Part shown: positions 18,304-25,972 of the stretch, in pieces | Layout: every line of letters starts with the position of its first letter | Position numbering within the stretch: position 1 is the first letter of the stretch | Assembly: GCF_003612015.1 (NCBI RefSeq) | Contig: NZ_RARB01000005.1 | Coordinates: 62,001-126,000, forward strand | Origin: Pantoea piersonii | GTDB lineage: Bacteria > Pseudomonadota > Gammaproteobacteria > Enterobacterales > Enterobacteriaceae | Length of the DNA stretch: 64,000 bases | Direction: 5' to 3' | The notes under the pieces: generated by a model | Told to the model about the DNA's origin: nothing | What the model saw: only the letters and a program-made list of their open reading frames with translations | Database searches by the model: none | Program-made: the position numbers and the translations under genes

Positions 18304-18477
18304 ATGAAGTTTTTCTATTTCGTTTCGCTTATCGCCGCTGCTGGTTACCTGCTGGCTTTCTTGCCCAAACTACGTACCAAACGTGAACCTGTCGCTTATT
18401 GGGGATGCTGGGCTTATCTGGCCGCAAACGCCGTTTACTGGGCGATCTATGCGCTACGTTATTATTTCCATTTTTAA
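18304..18477 (+). CDS. Small two-helix membrane protein
   Basis: 57 residues. A strong ribosome site (CAGGAGGGAAG) precedes the ATG. Two hydrophobic segments (residues about 4-20 and 32-52) are split by a basic turn (LRTKREP). It is rich in Tyr and Trp (WGCWAYLA, YWAIYALRYYFHF). A 115-residue gene starts 30 bases downstream, probably co-transcribed. I do not recognise the family. Confidence 0.65.
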   Translation: MKFFYFVSLIAAAGYLLAFLPKLRTKREPVAYWGCWAYLAANAVYWAIYALRYYFHF

Positions 18478-18507
18478 CTGCAGAAATAGTCTGCCGCAGG
18501 AGAAGAA

Positions 18508-18855
18508 ATGCCTGAAAATAAGCGTGACCTGATGCCTTACTTACTTTATTACTGCCAGTCTCGCCTGCTGGTAGAGAATATTGACGGCCATGTGGTCGAT
18601 ATCGGCGGCGCGGAGCAGGTTGGCGGTAAGCTTCGCTGGCAACTTGACGGCAAGGATGCGAAGGGCACCACAGAGAATGAAGCTGACGAAATGCTGGAAG
18701 ATGTTGCGCAGCATCTGAGCTTTTTGTTTGTTGACGGGCAGTTCACCAGCCTGCCGGATGTGCGCGGCGAATATGGCGACCGTCTGGATAATGCGCCGTC
18801 GCGCGAGATTTCGCTGCCGGAGCTAAACGACAGCGATGAAGGTATCGTGCGTTAA
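18508..18855 (+). CDS. Conserved-looking hypothetical protein
   Basis: 115 residues, acidic, soluble, with no recognised domain. AGGAGAAG precedes the ATG. The N-terminal half is Leu/Val-rich beta-like sequence (VVDIGGAEQVGGKLRWQL); the C-terminal half is acidic and ends in SDEGIVR. It follows the small membrane gene by 30 bases. A perfect hairpin lies after its stop. Function unknown. Confidence 0.6.
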   Translation: MPENKRDLMPYLLYYCQSRLLVENIDGHVVDIGGAEQVGGKLRWQLDGKDAKGTTENEADEMLEDVAQHLSFLFVDGQFTSLPDVRGEYGDRLDNAPSREISLPELNDSDEGIVR

Positions 18856-18861
18856 CTGCCG

Positions 18862-18884
18862 CCAGGCTGCCTGTGGCAGCCTGG
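18862..18884. terminator. Hairpin between convergent genes
   Basis: A perfect 10-bp stem (CCAGGCTGCC / GGCAGCCTGG) with a 3-base loop lies between the hypothetical gene and the convergent zinc dehydrogenase. There is no T-run, so it is a likely but imperfect bidirectional terminator. Confidence 0.55.
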
Positions 18885-18893
18885 ACGACCTGT

Positions 18894-20087
18894 TTAGCTG
18901 GCGGCGCGCTGCGACGCCATGCCCGGCACCAGAATAACCTTGCGGCAATCATCCTTGCGCTTCTCAAAGATCTCATAGCCGTGCGCCGCGTCTTCAAGCG
19001 GCATATGGTGCGTGACAATCTCTTCCGGCGTCAGCAGACCCTGTTCGATCAGCGACAGCAGGCGCGGCAGATAAGCCTGCACGTGCGTTTGTCCCATCTT
19101 GAAGGTCAGCCCTTTATCAAAGGCGTCGCCAAACATAAAGCCATGAATAAAGCCAGCATAGACGCCCGGCACGCTCACCACGCCGCCGCGTCTGACCGCA
19201 GCGATACACTGGCGCAAGGCTTTGCCGCTGCTGCCTTCCAGCTTCAGGTTGCTTAGCACCGTTTCGGTCAGGCTGCCTTTGGCTTCAAAGCCGACGGCGT
19301 CGATTACCGCGTCTACGCCGCGATGATTTTTGGTGTGTTCGATGATCCACGCGGCCGGATCGTCGATATCGTCAAAGTTAATAGGCGTGACGCCGTAACG
19401 CTGACGGGCGAACTCCAGCCGGTAGTTGTTATGGTCGATCATAAAAATCTCTTCCGCGCCGACCAGGCGCGCGCAGGCGGCGCTCAACAGCCCGACCGGC
19501 CCCGCGCCGAAAATTGCGACGCTGGAGCCTTTGTCCAGGCCAGCGTTCTGCACCGCCTGCCAGGCGGTCGGGAGAATGTCGGAAAGAAACAGCACCTTAT
19601 CATCCGGCAGCGCCAGCGGCACTTTAAACGGGCCGACGTTAGCTTTCGGCACCCGCACATACTCCGCCTGACCGCCAGGCACGCCGCCGTATAGATTGCT
19701 GAAGCCGAACAGCGCCGCTGGCGGCGTAATATTCTTTTTATTCAGGATGGCGCCGCGACCGCTGTTGGTGGTTTCGCAGGCGGCATACTGATGCAGATGG
19801 CAGTAAAAACAGTCGCCGCAGGCGATAACGAAAGGCACGACGACGCGATCGCCAACGGCGACGCTGGTCACTGCCGCCCCCGCCTCAACCACTTCGCCCA
19901 TAAATTCATGGCCGAAAATATCGCCATGATCGGTGCCGGGAATTTTGCCGCGATAGAGGTGCAGGTCAGAGCCGCAAATCGCTGTGGCCGTAACGCGCAA
20001 AATAATATCGTCTGGCTCCTGCAGGACAGGATCGGGAACGGTTTCAACGCGAACCTGGTGCGGGCCATGATAGGTCAGTGCTCTCAT
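18894..20087 (-). CDS. Zinc-dependent alcohol dehydrogenase, second formaldehyde-dehydrogenase-like paralogue
   Basis: 397 residues from the ATG at 20087, chosen because AAAGGA lies eight bases upstream; an in-frame start at 20144 has no such site. Catalytic zinc ligands are in ICGSDLH and GHEFMGE, structural zinc Cys residues in '[15 protein letters not shown]', and the nucleotide motif is [11 protein letters not shown]. It belongs to the same branch as the gene at 8512-9720. Two such enzymes within 12 kb around a formate dehydrogenase operon suggest aldehyde detoxification. The substrate is not determined. Confidence 0.86.
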   Translation of the reverse strand: MRALTYHGPHQVRVETVPDPVLQEPDDIILRVTATAICGSDLHLYRGKIPGTDHGDIFGHEFMGEVVEAGAAVTSVAVGDRVVVPFVIACGDCFYCHLHQYAACETTNSGRGAILNKKNITPPAALFGFSNLYGGVPGGQAEYVRVPKANVGPFKVPLALPDDKVLFLSDILPTAWQAVQNAGLDKGSSVAIFGAGPVGLLSAACARLVGAEEIFMIDHNNYRLEFARQRYGVTPINFDDIDDPAAWIIEHTKNHRGVDAVIDAVGFEAKGSLTETVLSNLKLEGSSGKALRQCIAAVRRGGVVSVPGVYAGFIHGFMFGDAFDKGLTFKMGQTHVQAYLPRLLSLIEQGLLTPEEIVTHHMPLEDAAHGYEIFEKRKDDCRKVILVPGMASQRAAS

Positions 20088-20297
20088 AACAACGTCCTTT
20101 CTTGATGAGTGTGCCGGTCGCCATGACGCAACACGGGACTCCACGCCAGCGGCGCACGCTTCCCCGACATTACAGGCGCGCCTGGCGTGGCAGGCGGGGA
20201 TGTTTTAAGCCTGGCCGCAGATACGGGTTAAGCAAGCGCGGCGGCTGTTGCGCAATCAGGCGAGACGGCAAACCGTTAGAAAAACGCTTAAAAAAAA

Positions 20298-20317
20298 TAC
20301 TGGATATAACAACAGTA
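20298..20317 (+). promoter_or_regulatory. LexA-like SOS box
   Basis: TACTGGATATAACAACAGTA is a 20-bp LexA-type site (CTGG-N8-ACAG on this strand, CTGT-N8-CCAG on the other), one mismatch from CTGT-N8-ACAG. CTGT...CCAG variants occur in known SOS genes. A near-consensus -10 (TATACT, 20323-20328) lies just downstream, so LexA would cover the -35 region of the antirepressor-like gene. Confidence 0.7.
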
Positions 20318-20375
20318 TCCTGTATACTTATTCAACAGCCCGAACGGCTGGGTACGTTTGCATGAGGTGACGCTG

Positions 20376-21083
20376 ATGATGTTCTCTACTGAAAATCTTT
20401 CTGCTCTCAACGCTTCTGTCCTGATGAGCAGCCGTGAAATCGCCAGACTGACAGGCATCACGCACGGCGAAGTAAAACGTTTGATCAAAAGCCTGGAAAC
20501 CGCGCAGCGGCTTTCACAGCCGGTGACGATCAACCTTTACGAGCATGAAGGAGAGATGCGTCAGGAGTTTTGCCTGAACAAGCGCGACTCGCTGTTAGCC
20601 GTAGCGCGCCTGTCGCCGGGCTTTACCGCCGATCTGCTGGACAAATGGCAGGAGCGCGAAAAAGTGGCGCATCTGCCTGACTTTACCAATCCTGCTGAGG
20701 CGGCACGCGCCTGGGCGGAGCAGTTCGAGCAGCGCCGCGCCGCGGAAGAGCAACTGGCGCTCTCAGCCCCAAAGGCGGAATTTTTTGATCGGTTTGTCGA
20801 GGTGACCGATTCGCTCGGCTTTCGCCAGCTGTGCAAAATGCTGAAAGTGAAAGAGCCGGAGTTTCGCCAGTTCCTGCTGGAGCGCAACATCATGTACCGC
20901 GACAAAGGCACGCTGACGCCGCAACACCATCATATGCAGGCGGGTTACTTTACGCTGCGCTCAGGCGTTGGGGAAAACCAGCATGCGTTTTCACAGGCGC
21001 GCTTTACCGCGAAAGGGGTGAAATGGGTCGCCAGCCTGTGGGCGGGACATATCGCCACGCAGCCGAAAGGCGTTGCCGCCTGA
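20376..21083 (+). CDS. Phage-type antirepressor / KilAC-domain regulatory protein
   Basis: 235 residues from the ATG at 20376 (GAGGTG six bases upstream). The N-terminal half has a Rha-like helical domain (MSSREIARLTGITHGEVKRL). The C-terminal half (about 130-225) matches the phage antirepressor KilAC pattern, with FCQL-type 'FRQLCKMLKVKEPEFRQFL' and a late 'ARFTAKGVKWVASLW'. Such proteins inactivate prophage repressors. No other phage gene is adjacent, so it is a solitary or domesticated copy. The LexA-like box upstream implies DNA-damage control. A terminator follows. Confidence 0.85.
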   Translation: MMFSTENLSALNASVLMSSREIARLTGITHGEVKRLIKSLETAQRLSQPVTINLYEHEGEMRQEFCLNKRDSLLAVARLSPGFTADLLDKWQEREKVAHLPDFTNPAEAARAWAEQFEQRRAAEEQLALSAPKAEFFDRFVEVTDSLGFRQLCKMLKVKEPEFRQFLLERNIMYRDKGTLTPQHHHMQAGYFTLRSGVGENQHAFSQARFTAKGVKWVASLWAGHIATQPKGVAA

Positions 21084-21100
21084 TCGTTGCCGCTGTAAAC

Positions 21101-21129
21101 AAAAAAACCGGTCGCTGACCGGTTTTTTT
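21101..21129. terminator. Strong bidirectional terminator
   Basis: A 13-bp perfect arm pair (AAAAAAACCGGTC / GACCGGTTTTTTT) with a 3-base loop, flanked by A and T runs, lies between the antirepressor gene and the convergent DUF1330 gene. Confidence 0.9.
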
Positions 21130-21153
21130 ATGCCTGGCCGCCAGCGGCGCGCG

Positions 21154-21438
21154 CTAAAGTCCATCGACAATAGTGATCATCGCCTCTGCCACGCTGGCGC
21201 GTTCAGCACGGGCGCGCTGGTAGGCTTCGGAGTGGTAGCAGGCGAGCGCGCTCTGATAGTCATCGAACTCGATTAACACATGCTTCTGAAAGGTTGCGCC
21301 TTCCAGCGCCGTCGCTTCGCCGCCGCGCGCCAGGAAACGCGCATTGAACTGCTGAAATGCGGCGGGTGCCAGCGCCATGTAGTGCTGATATTGCGTTGGA
21401 TCGTGAATAGTAACGTGCGCAATCCAGTATGCGGCCAT
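21154..21438 (-). CDS. DUF1330 family protein
   Basis: 94 residues with the DUF1330 pattern: 'YWIAHVTIHDPTQYQHYM' at the N-terminus and 'LIEFDDYQSALACYHSEAYQ' in the second half, a dimeric alpha+beta barrel. Such small proteins accompany catabolic operons, but their reaction is unknown. It lies three bases after the GntR regulator stop, in the same transcript, and probably belongs to the heterocycle-type catabolic cluster divergent from it. Confidence 0.85.
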   Translation of the reverse strand: MAAYWIAHVTIHDPTQYQHYMALAPAAFQQFNARFLARGGEATALEGATFQKHVLIEFDDYQSALACYHSEAYQRARAERASVAEAMITIVDGL

Positions 21439-21441
21439 GTT

Positions 21442-22122
21442 TTACTCCGGTTGAGAAAGGATCTGCTTCGCCAGGCTGGCGGCTTCGGTGAGATGCTCAT
21501 AGACCGCCTGTTTGGCACGCGGTGCATCGTTCTGCTCGATCGCCTGACAGATGCGCGACATGCGCTCAAAACCCGCCATTTCGCGCTCCGGCCAGGCAAG
21601 CGTCAGGGCGCGAAGGCGGCTGATCCGGCTGTTCATGCGCTGCACGATCTCCCAGGCGATGGTGTGGTTCGCCACGCTAAACAGGGTTTCGTAAAAGGCC
21701 TGCGACGCCTCGACGCGTTTGATATCGTCATGCTCCCGTGACGCTTGCGCAATCTGCTGCAGCTGCTGGCGTAACAGTGCCTTATCGGCGTCCGTGGCGC
21801 GCTGCGCGCAGTCAAAAGCCGCTTCCTGTTCCAGCAGCAGACGAATGTTGTAAATCTGTTCGGCGATCTCCCACGTCAACAGCGCCACAATCGGCCCTTT
21901 TTTCGGCAGGATCTCTATCAGGCCTTCTGCTTCCAGATAGCGGATAACCTCCCGCACCACGCTGCGGCTGACGCCGAGCTGCTCGGTAAGCTGACGCTCC
22001 ACCAGCCGATCGCCGGCCTTGAAATAACCGGCGATAATCGCCTGACGCACTTTTTTCAGCGCCAGTTCGCGCAGTGTGACCGGCGCGTTTTCAATTCTCA
22101 GAGAATGGTTATCAACCATCAA
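21442..22122 (-). CDS. GntR-family transcriptional regulator (FCD subfamily)
   Basis: 226 residues. A winged HTH spans about 18-85 (ERQLTEQLGVSRSVVREVIR). A C-terminal all-helical FCD ligand domain follows; 'RLLLEQEAAFDCAQRAT' and ANHTIAW contribute metal or ligand-binding residues. It is divergent from the operon at 22577-29036, whose promoter region contains a GTATAC-centred palindrome typical of this subfamily. It is the likely repressor of that operon, responding to a carboxylate intermediate. Confidence 0.9.
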   Translation of the reverse strand: MMVDNHSLRIENAPVTLRELALKKVRQAIIAGYFKAGDRLVERQLTEQLGVSRSVVREVIRYLEAEGLIEILPKKGPIVALLTWEIAEQIYNIRLLLEQEAAFDCAQRATDADKALLRQQLQQIAQASREHDDIKRVEASQAFYETLFSVANHTIAWEIVQRMNSRISRLRALTLAWPEREMAGFERMSRICQAIEQNDAPRAKQAVYEHLTEAASLAKQILSQPE

Positions 22123-22576
22123 ATCCCTCTGTATTCAATTAAATAATGAAACCTGACGCGGGTCCGGCTGCGCCCTGATGTGACTTACTATTAACACTGA
22201 ATAATCGGGATGCGCAATGACCGCGCCGCGCTTGCGGTTAAGCCCCGACATCCTTAATTCGGCCTGCCTCACACTTTTGCACTCTGCTAAAAAATAGTGC
22301 CTCGCTGTGATTGCCAGCGTGCAATGCCTTGAAGCGCTGGACTTTTTCGCGTTCCCTCTTCGCCTGTGCTGACGAGCAGGCTGCAAAAGCGGCAAAAACA
22401 TCCCCTCTAAAAATATATTTGAAAATCAACACAATGAAAGGGTTAACCCTGATACTGATGGCACAATTTCGATATGTCGTATGATGGTATACCATATTTT
22501 GACATGTTGTTTTCTCCAGTGCTATACCACTCCCGAAACATTCATTTAGCAATTCGTTAACTTTCAGGAGAGGACT
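22123..22576. other. Regulatory region of the Rut-like operon
   Basis: 454 bases between the divergent GntR gene and the catabolic operon. It holds the palindrome listed separately and AT-rich promoter sequence. I see no convincing gene here; open frames on the minus strand lack ribosome sites. Confidence 0.5.
22484..22495. promoter_or_regulatory. GntR-type operator palindrome
   Basis: ATGGTATACCAT is a perfect 12-bp palindrome centred on GTATAC, matching the T-N-GTATAC-N-A style operators of FCD regulators. It lies 82 bases before the first gene of the rightward operon and faces the divergent GntR gene. Confidence 0.7.
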
Positions 22577-23179
22577 ATGCATCCCGCCATTCGTAAAACA
22601 CTGGTGACCACCGAAACGCTGTACGTTGACGGCGGCAAAGCCGCCGCTAAGCCGCTGGTCATGATCGCCGCCGCCGCTGTGGTGAAAAACCCCTGGGCCG
22701 GTCAGGGCTACGTTGAAGATCTCGCCCCGCAAATCCGTGAGTTTGCGCCGGTGTTGGGCGAGCTGCTTACCCGTCTGATCCTGAAAGAAGCGGGCAGCGG
22801 CGAAAACGTGGAGGCCTTCGGCAAAAGCGCCGTGGTGGGGCTGGACGGCGAACTGGAGCACGCTTCCGCGCTGATCCATACGCTGCATTTCGGCAACCAC
22901 TATCGCAGCGCGGTGCAGAGCAAAAGCTACCTGGCTTTCAATAATACGCGCGGTCCGGCCAATACCCCCGTGCTGATCCCGATGATGCACAAAAACGACG
23001 AAGGCAGCCGCGAACACTACCTGACCATGCAGTTCAATATCGGCGACGCGCCGCGCTACGACGAGATCGTTATCGCGCTGGGCGCAGCGCTGGGTGGCCG
23101 CCCGCATCATCGTATCGGCAACCGTTACTCCGACCTGAAAGAGTTAGGCCATGATGCGCAAAACCCAGCTGCTGTGTAA
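22577..23179 (+). CDS. DUF1185 / AA_synth family protein
   Basis: 200 residues of family PF06684 (DUF1185). Segments such as KPLVMIAAAAVVKNPWAGQG, GKSAVVGLDGELEHASALIH and 'HLGALGGRPHHRIGNRY'-like C-terminal sequence are characteristic. From memory, structures of the family show a Bacillus chorismate mutase/YjgF-like fold, and a role in amino-acid or amide metabolism was proposed. CAGGAGAG precedes the start. It is the first gene of the operon, in the position where RutC (a YjgF protein) would serve in a Rut-type pathway. Confidence 0.85.
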   Translation: MHPAIRKTLVTTETLYVDGGKAAAKPLVMIAAAAVVKNPWAGQGYVEDLAPQIREFAPVLGELLTRLILKEAGSGENVEAFGKSAVVGLDGELEHASALIHTLHFGNHYRSAVQSKSYLAFNNTRGPANTPVLIPMMHKNDEGSREHYLTMQFNIGDAPRYDEIVIALGAALGGRPHHRIGNRYSDLKELGHDAQNPAAV

Positions 23180-23996
23180 CAGCCAGATGCGCGTCAGCTA
23201 TCTCGAAGCTGGAAAAGGCACGCCGCTGGTGCTGATCCACGGCGTCGGCATGAATGCTGAATCCTGGTTTCCGCAGATTGAGACGCTGAGCGCGCACTTC
23301 CGGGTGATTGCGGTTGATATGCCTGGCCACGGCGAGAGCGAGGCGTTCAGCCGACCTGTCGCGCTGCCGGACTATGTTGCCTGGCTGGCCGAATTCCTGA
23401 ACCAGCGCCCGGAGTCGCGCTTTGCAGTCGCGGGGCATTCGATGGGCGCGCTGATTACCGCCGGGCTGGCGATCGATCATCCGGAGCAAGTGAGCCACGC
23501 CATCGTTATGAGCGGCGTCTATCGCCGCAGCGACGCGGCGCGCCAGGCGGTATTGCAGCGCGCTCAGGAACTGGCGGCGGGCGATGCCCAGCTTGACTCG
23601 CCGCTGGCGCGCTGGTTCGGCGACGACGAGCGCGAGATGGCGCTGCGCGAGCGCGTCGGCGAGTGGCTGCAGCAGGTCAATCTTCAGGGCTATGCCGCCG
23701 CCTATCAGGCGTTCGCCAGCGGCGACGAGGTGTACGCCGATCGCTGGGACGAAATGCAGTGTCCGGTGCTGGTGCTGACCGGCGAACTGGATGCGAATTC
23801 GAATCCGCAGATGGCGCGCGCTATGGCTGACGCAGCTCCGTTTGGGCAGGCGGTGATTATCGCCAACGCGCGCCATATGGTGAATCTGACGGACGCGGAT
23901 CGTGTCAGTCAGGAGATGATGGCCTTTTTAACCGCGCCCGTCGCGGCGGGAAAACAGATCAACACAGTGGCAGGAGTTTCTCATGCAGACAGATAA
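23151..23996 (+). CDS. Alpha/beta-hydrolase (amidase/esterase-like, RutD analogue)
   Basis: 281 residues. The oxyanion segment is 'LVLIHGVGMNAESW', the nucleophile elbow AGHSMGALI (Ser about 101), the acid Asp in LTGELDANS, and the catalytic His in NARHMVN. It overlaps the DUF1185 gene by 29 bases and the flavin reductase gene by 14, implying translational coupling. In this operon it likely hydrolyses an acyl amide or carbamate released by ring opening; that is inferred. Confidence 0.87.
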   Translation: MMRKTQLLCNSQMRVSYLEAGKGTPLVLIHGVGMNAESWFPQIETLSAHFRVIAVDMPGHGESEAFSRPVALPDYVAWLAEFLNQRPESRFAVAGHSMGALITAGLAIDHPEQVSHAIVMSGVYRRSDAARQAVLQRAQELAAGDAQLDSPLARWFGDDEREMALRERVGEWLQQVNLQGYAAAYQAFASGDEVYADRWDEMQCPVLVLTGELDANSNPQMARAMADAAPFGQAVIIANARHMVNLTDADRVSQEMMAFLTAPVAAGKQINTVAGVSHADR

Positions 23997-24903
23997 ACGC
24001 AGACAGCTGCGCGACGCGTTCGGCGCCTTTATGACGGGCGTCACCGTTGTAACCAGCCGTGACAAAGCGGGTCAGCCGATAGGCTTTACCGCTAACTCTT
24101 TTACCTCGGTGTCGCTCGATCCAGCGCTGCTGCTGGTCAGCATCGACAAGCGTTCGGCAAACTTCGCCAACTTCACCGAGTGCGCTCATTTCGCGGTGAA
24201 TATCCTGGCGGAGCAGCAGAAAGAGACCTCGAATATCTTCGCGTCAAAGTTAGAGGATCGCTTCGCGCTGGTGGAGTGGCGCGCCAGTGAAAACGGCACG
24301 CCGCTGCTGGACGGCAGCTCCGCCTGGTTCGACTGCTCGCTGCATCAGGTGGTGGACGCGGGCGACCATGCGCTGTTGATCGGTAAGGTAGAGGGCTTCG
24401 ACTCTCAGGCGACTGCGGGGCTGGGCTACTATCGCGGCGCCTATTTCACGCCGTATCAGAACGCGCAAACCCTGATTAACCGCCTGAGCGTCGAGGTCAG
24501 CGCCCTGATCGAATGCAACGGCCACGCGATTATGATGCAAAAAGAGGGCGCGGCCAGCCTGCCTTCACGCCACGTCGCCGACGGCAGCGTCAGCGATACC
24601 CTGAATACGCTGATTGCCGATCTGGGCGTCAACGCCAGCCCTGGCTTCGTCTATTCGGTTTACGAAGATCGCCAGAGTAATAAGCAGCACATTGTTTTCC
24701 TCTGCGCGCTGCCTACCGACAGCACGCCAGTCGCGCTTAACAAAGGCGAATGGCTGGATCTGGAAAAAATTTCTGCGCTTTCCATCAAGGATTCGGCACT
24801 GAAATCGCTGATGAATCGCTTCGTCAGAGAGAATAGCGTCGGCAATTACAGCATCTATTACGGCGATGAAATCAACGGTTTAATAAAACAATTCGCCAGC
24901 TGA
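23983..24903 (+). CDS. Flavin reductase family protein with C-terminal extension
   Basis: 306 residues. Residues 1-155 are a HpaC/RutF-type flavin reductase domain (AFMTGVTVVTSRDKAG, GFTANSFTSVSLDPALLLVS, FAVNILAEQQ). It would supply reduced FMN to the luciferase-like monooxygenase encoded next. Residues about 165-306 form an extra domain absent from stand-alone reductases, with a winged-helix-like or regulatory look. GCAGGAG lies upstream. The extension is an unusual point. Confidence 0.88.
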   Translation: MQTDKRRQLRDAFGAFMTGVTVVTSRDKAGQPIGFTANSFTSVSLDPALLLVSIDKRSANFANFTECAHFAVNILAEQQKETSNIFASKLEDRFALVEWRASENGTPLLDGSSAWFDCSLHQVVDAGDHALLIGKVEGFDSQATAGLGYYRGAYFTPYQNAQTLINRLSVEVSALIECNGHAIMMQKEGAASLPSRHVADGSVSDTLNTLIADLGVNASPGFVYSVYEDRQSNKQHIVFLCALPTDSTPVALNKGEWLDLEKISALSIKDSALKSLMNRFVRENSVGNYSIYYGDEINGLIKQFAS

Positions 24904-24923
24904 AACTCGTACCGGGGTACCCT

Positions 24924-25961
24924 ATGAAACTGTCACTCTTTATCCATATGGAACGCATCTCGCCCGATGAGCCGCAGGATAAGCTTTACCAGGAAATGAT
25001 GGAGCTGTGCGAAATGGCGGACAGCGCCCGCATGCACGCCATCTGGACCGGCGAACATCACGGCATGAACTTCACCATCGCGCCGAACCCGTTAATCAAC
25101 CTGGCGGATCTGGCGAACCGTACCAAAAACGTCCGGCTCGGCACCGGCACGGTGATCGCGCCCTTTAACCATCCGCTGCGCCTGGCGGGCGAGGCGGCGA
25201 TGACCGATATCATTACCGGCGGTCGTCTGGAGCTGGGTATCGCACGCGGCGCTTACAGCTACGAGTATGAGCGCATGATGCCGGGCCTGACTGCATGGGA
25301 TGCCGGCCAGCGCATGCGAGAACTGGTGCCTGCGGTGAAAAAACTGTGGGAAGGGGATTACGCTCACGACGGCGAGTTCTGGCAGTTCCCGCTCTCTACC
25401 TCGTCGCCGAAGCCGAAACAGCAGCCGCATCCGCCCATCTGGATCGCCGCGCGCGATCCCAACAGCCATGAGTTCGCCGTGACCCACGGCTGCAACGTGC
25501 AGGTCACGCCGCTGCATCAGGGTGAAGAGGAGATTGTGCGTCTGGCGCAGTGCTTCCATGAAACGCGCCAGCGCCTGGCACCGGAAAAGCCGCTGAAAAT
25601 CATGCTGCTCCAGCACGGCTATGTTGCAGAGAACGAAGCGGATGCGCAGCAGGCAGCCGAAGAGCTTAACCGCTTCTACAACTACTTCGGTGCCTGGTTC
25701 AAAAATGAACGCCCGGTCAGTCAGGGGCTGATTCAGCCGCTGAGCGATGCCGAAATCCGCGCCAACACCTACTACTCCGCCGAAGCGATGCGCAAGAACC
25801 TGGCTATCGGCAGCGCCAATGAGGTGATAACGCGCCTCAAGCATTACGAAGCGCTGGGATATGACGAGTTTGCGCTCTGGATCGACAGCGGTATGACGTT
25901 CGAACGCAAAAAAGCGTCGCTGACGCGCTTTATCAACCAGGTCATGCCCGAATTTCATTAA
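24924..25961 (+). CDS. Luciferase-like FMN-dependent monooxygenase (LLM class)
   Basis: 345 residues with the bacterial-luciferase TIM-barrel pattern: 'AIWTGEHHGMNFTIAPNPL', NVRLGTGTVIAPFNHPLRLA, and 'GRLELGIARGAYSYEYERM'. It uses reduced FMN from the adjacent reductase and O2. In this gene setting (hydrolase, aldehyde dehydrogenase, nucleobase-type permease) it is a good candidate for oxidative opening of an N-heterocycle, as RutA does for uracil. The real substrate is unknown. Confidence 0.9.
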   Translation: MKLSLFIHMERISPDEPQDKLYQEMMELCEMADSARMHAIWTGEHHGMNFTIAPNPLINLADLANRTKNVRLGTGTVIAPFNHPLRLAGEAAMTDIITGGRLELGIARGAYSYEYERMMPGLTAWDAGQRMRELVPAVKKLWEGDYAHDGEFWQFPLSTSSPKPKQQPHPPIWIAARDPNSHEFAVTHGCNVQVTPLHQGEEEIVRLAQCFHETRQRLAPEKPLKIMLLQHGYVAENEADAQQAAEELNRFYNYFGAWFKNERPVSQGLIQPLSDAEIRANTYYSAEAMRKNLAIGSANEVITRLKHYEALGYDEFALWIDSGMTFERKKASLTRFINQVMPEFH

Positions 25962-25972
25962 CAGGTGCCGAG

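Noticed and set aside
20102-20365. Plus-strand frame between the zinc dehydrogenase and the antirepressor gene
   Set aside because: Arg-rich translation, no ribosome site, and it runs through the promoter and LexA-like box of the next gene.
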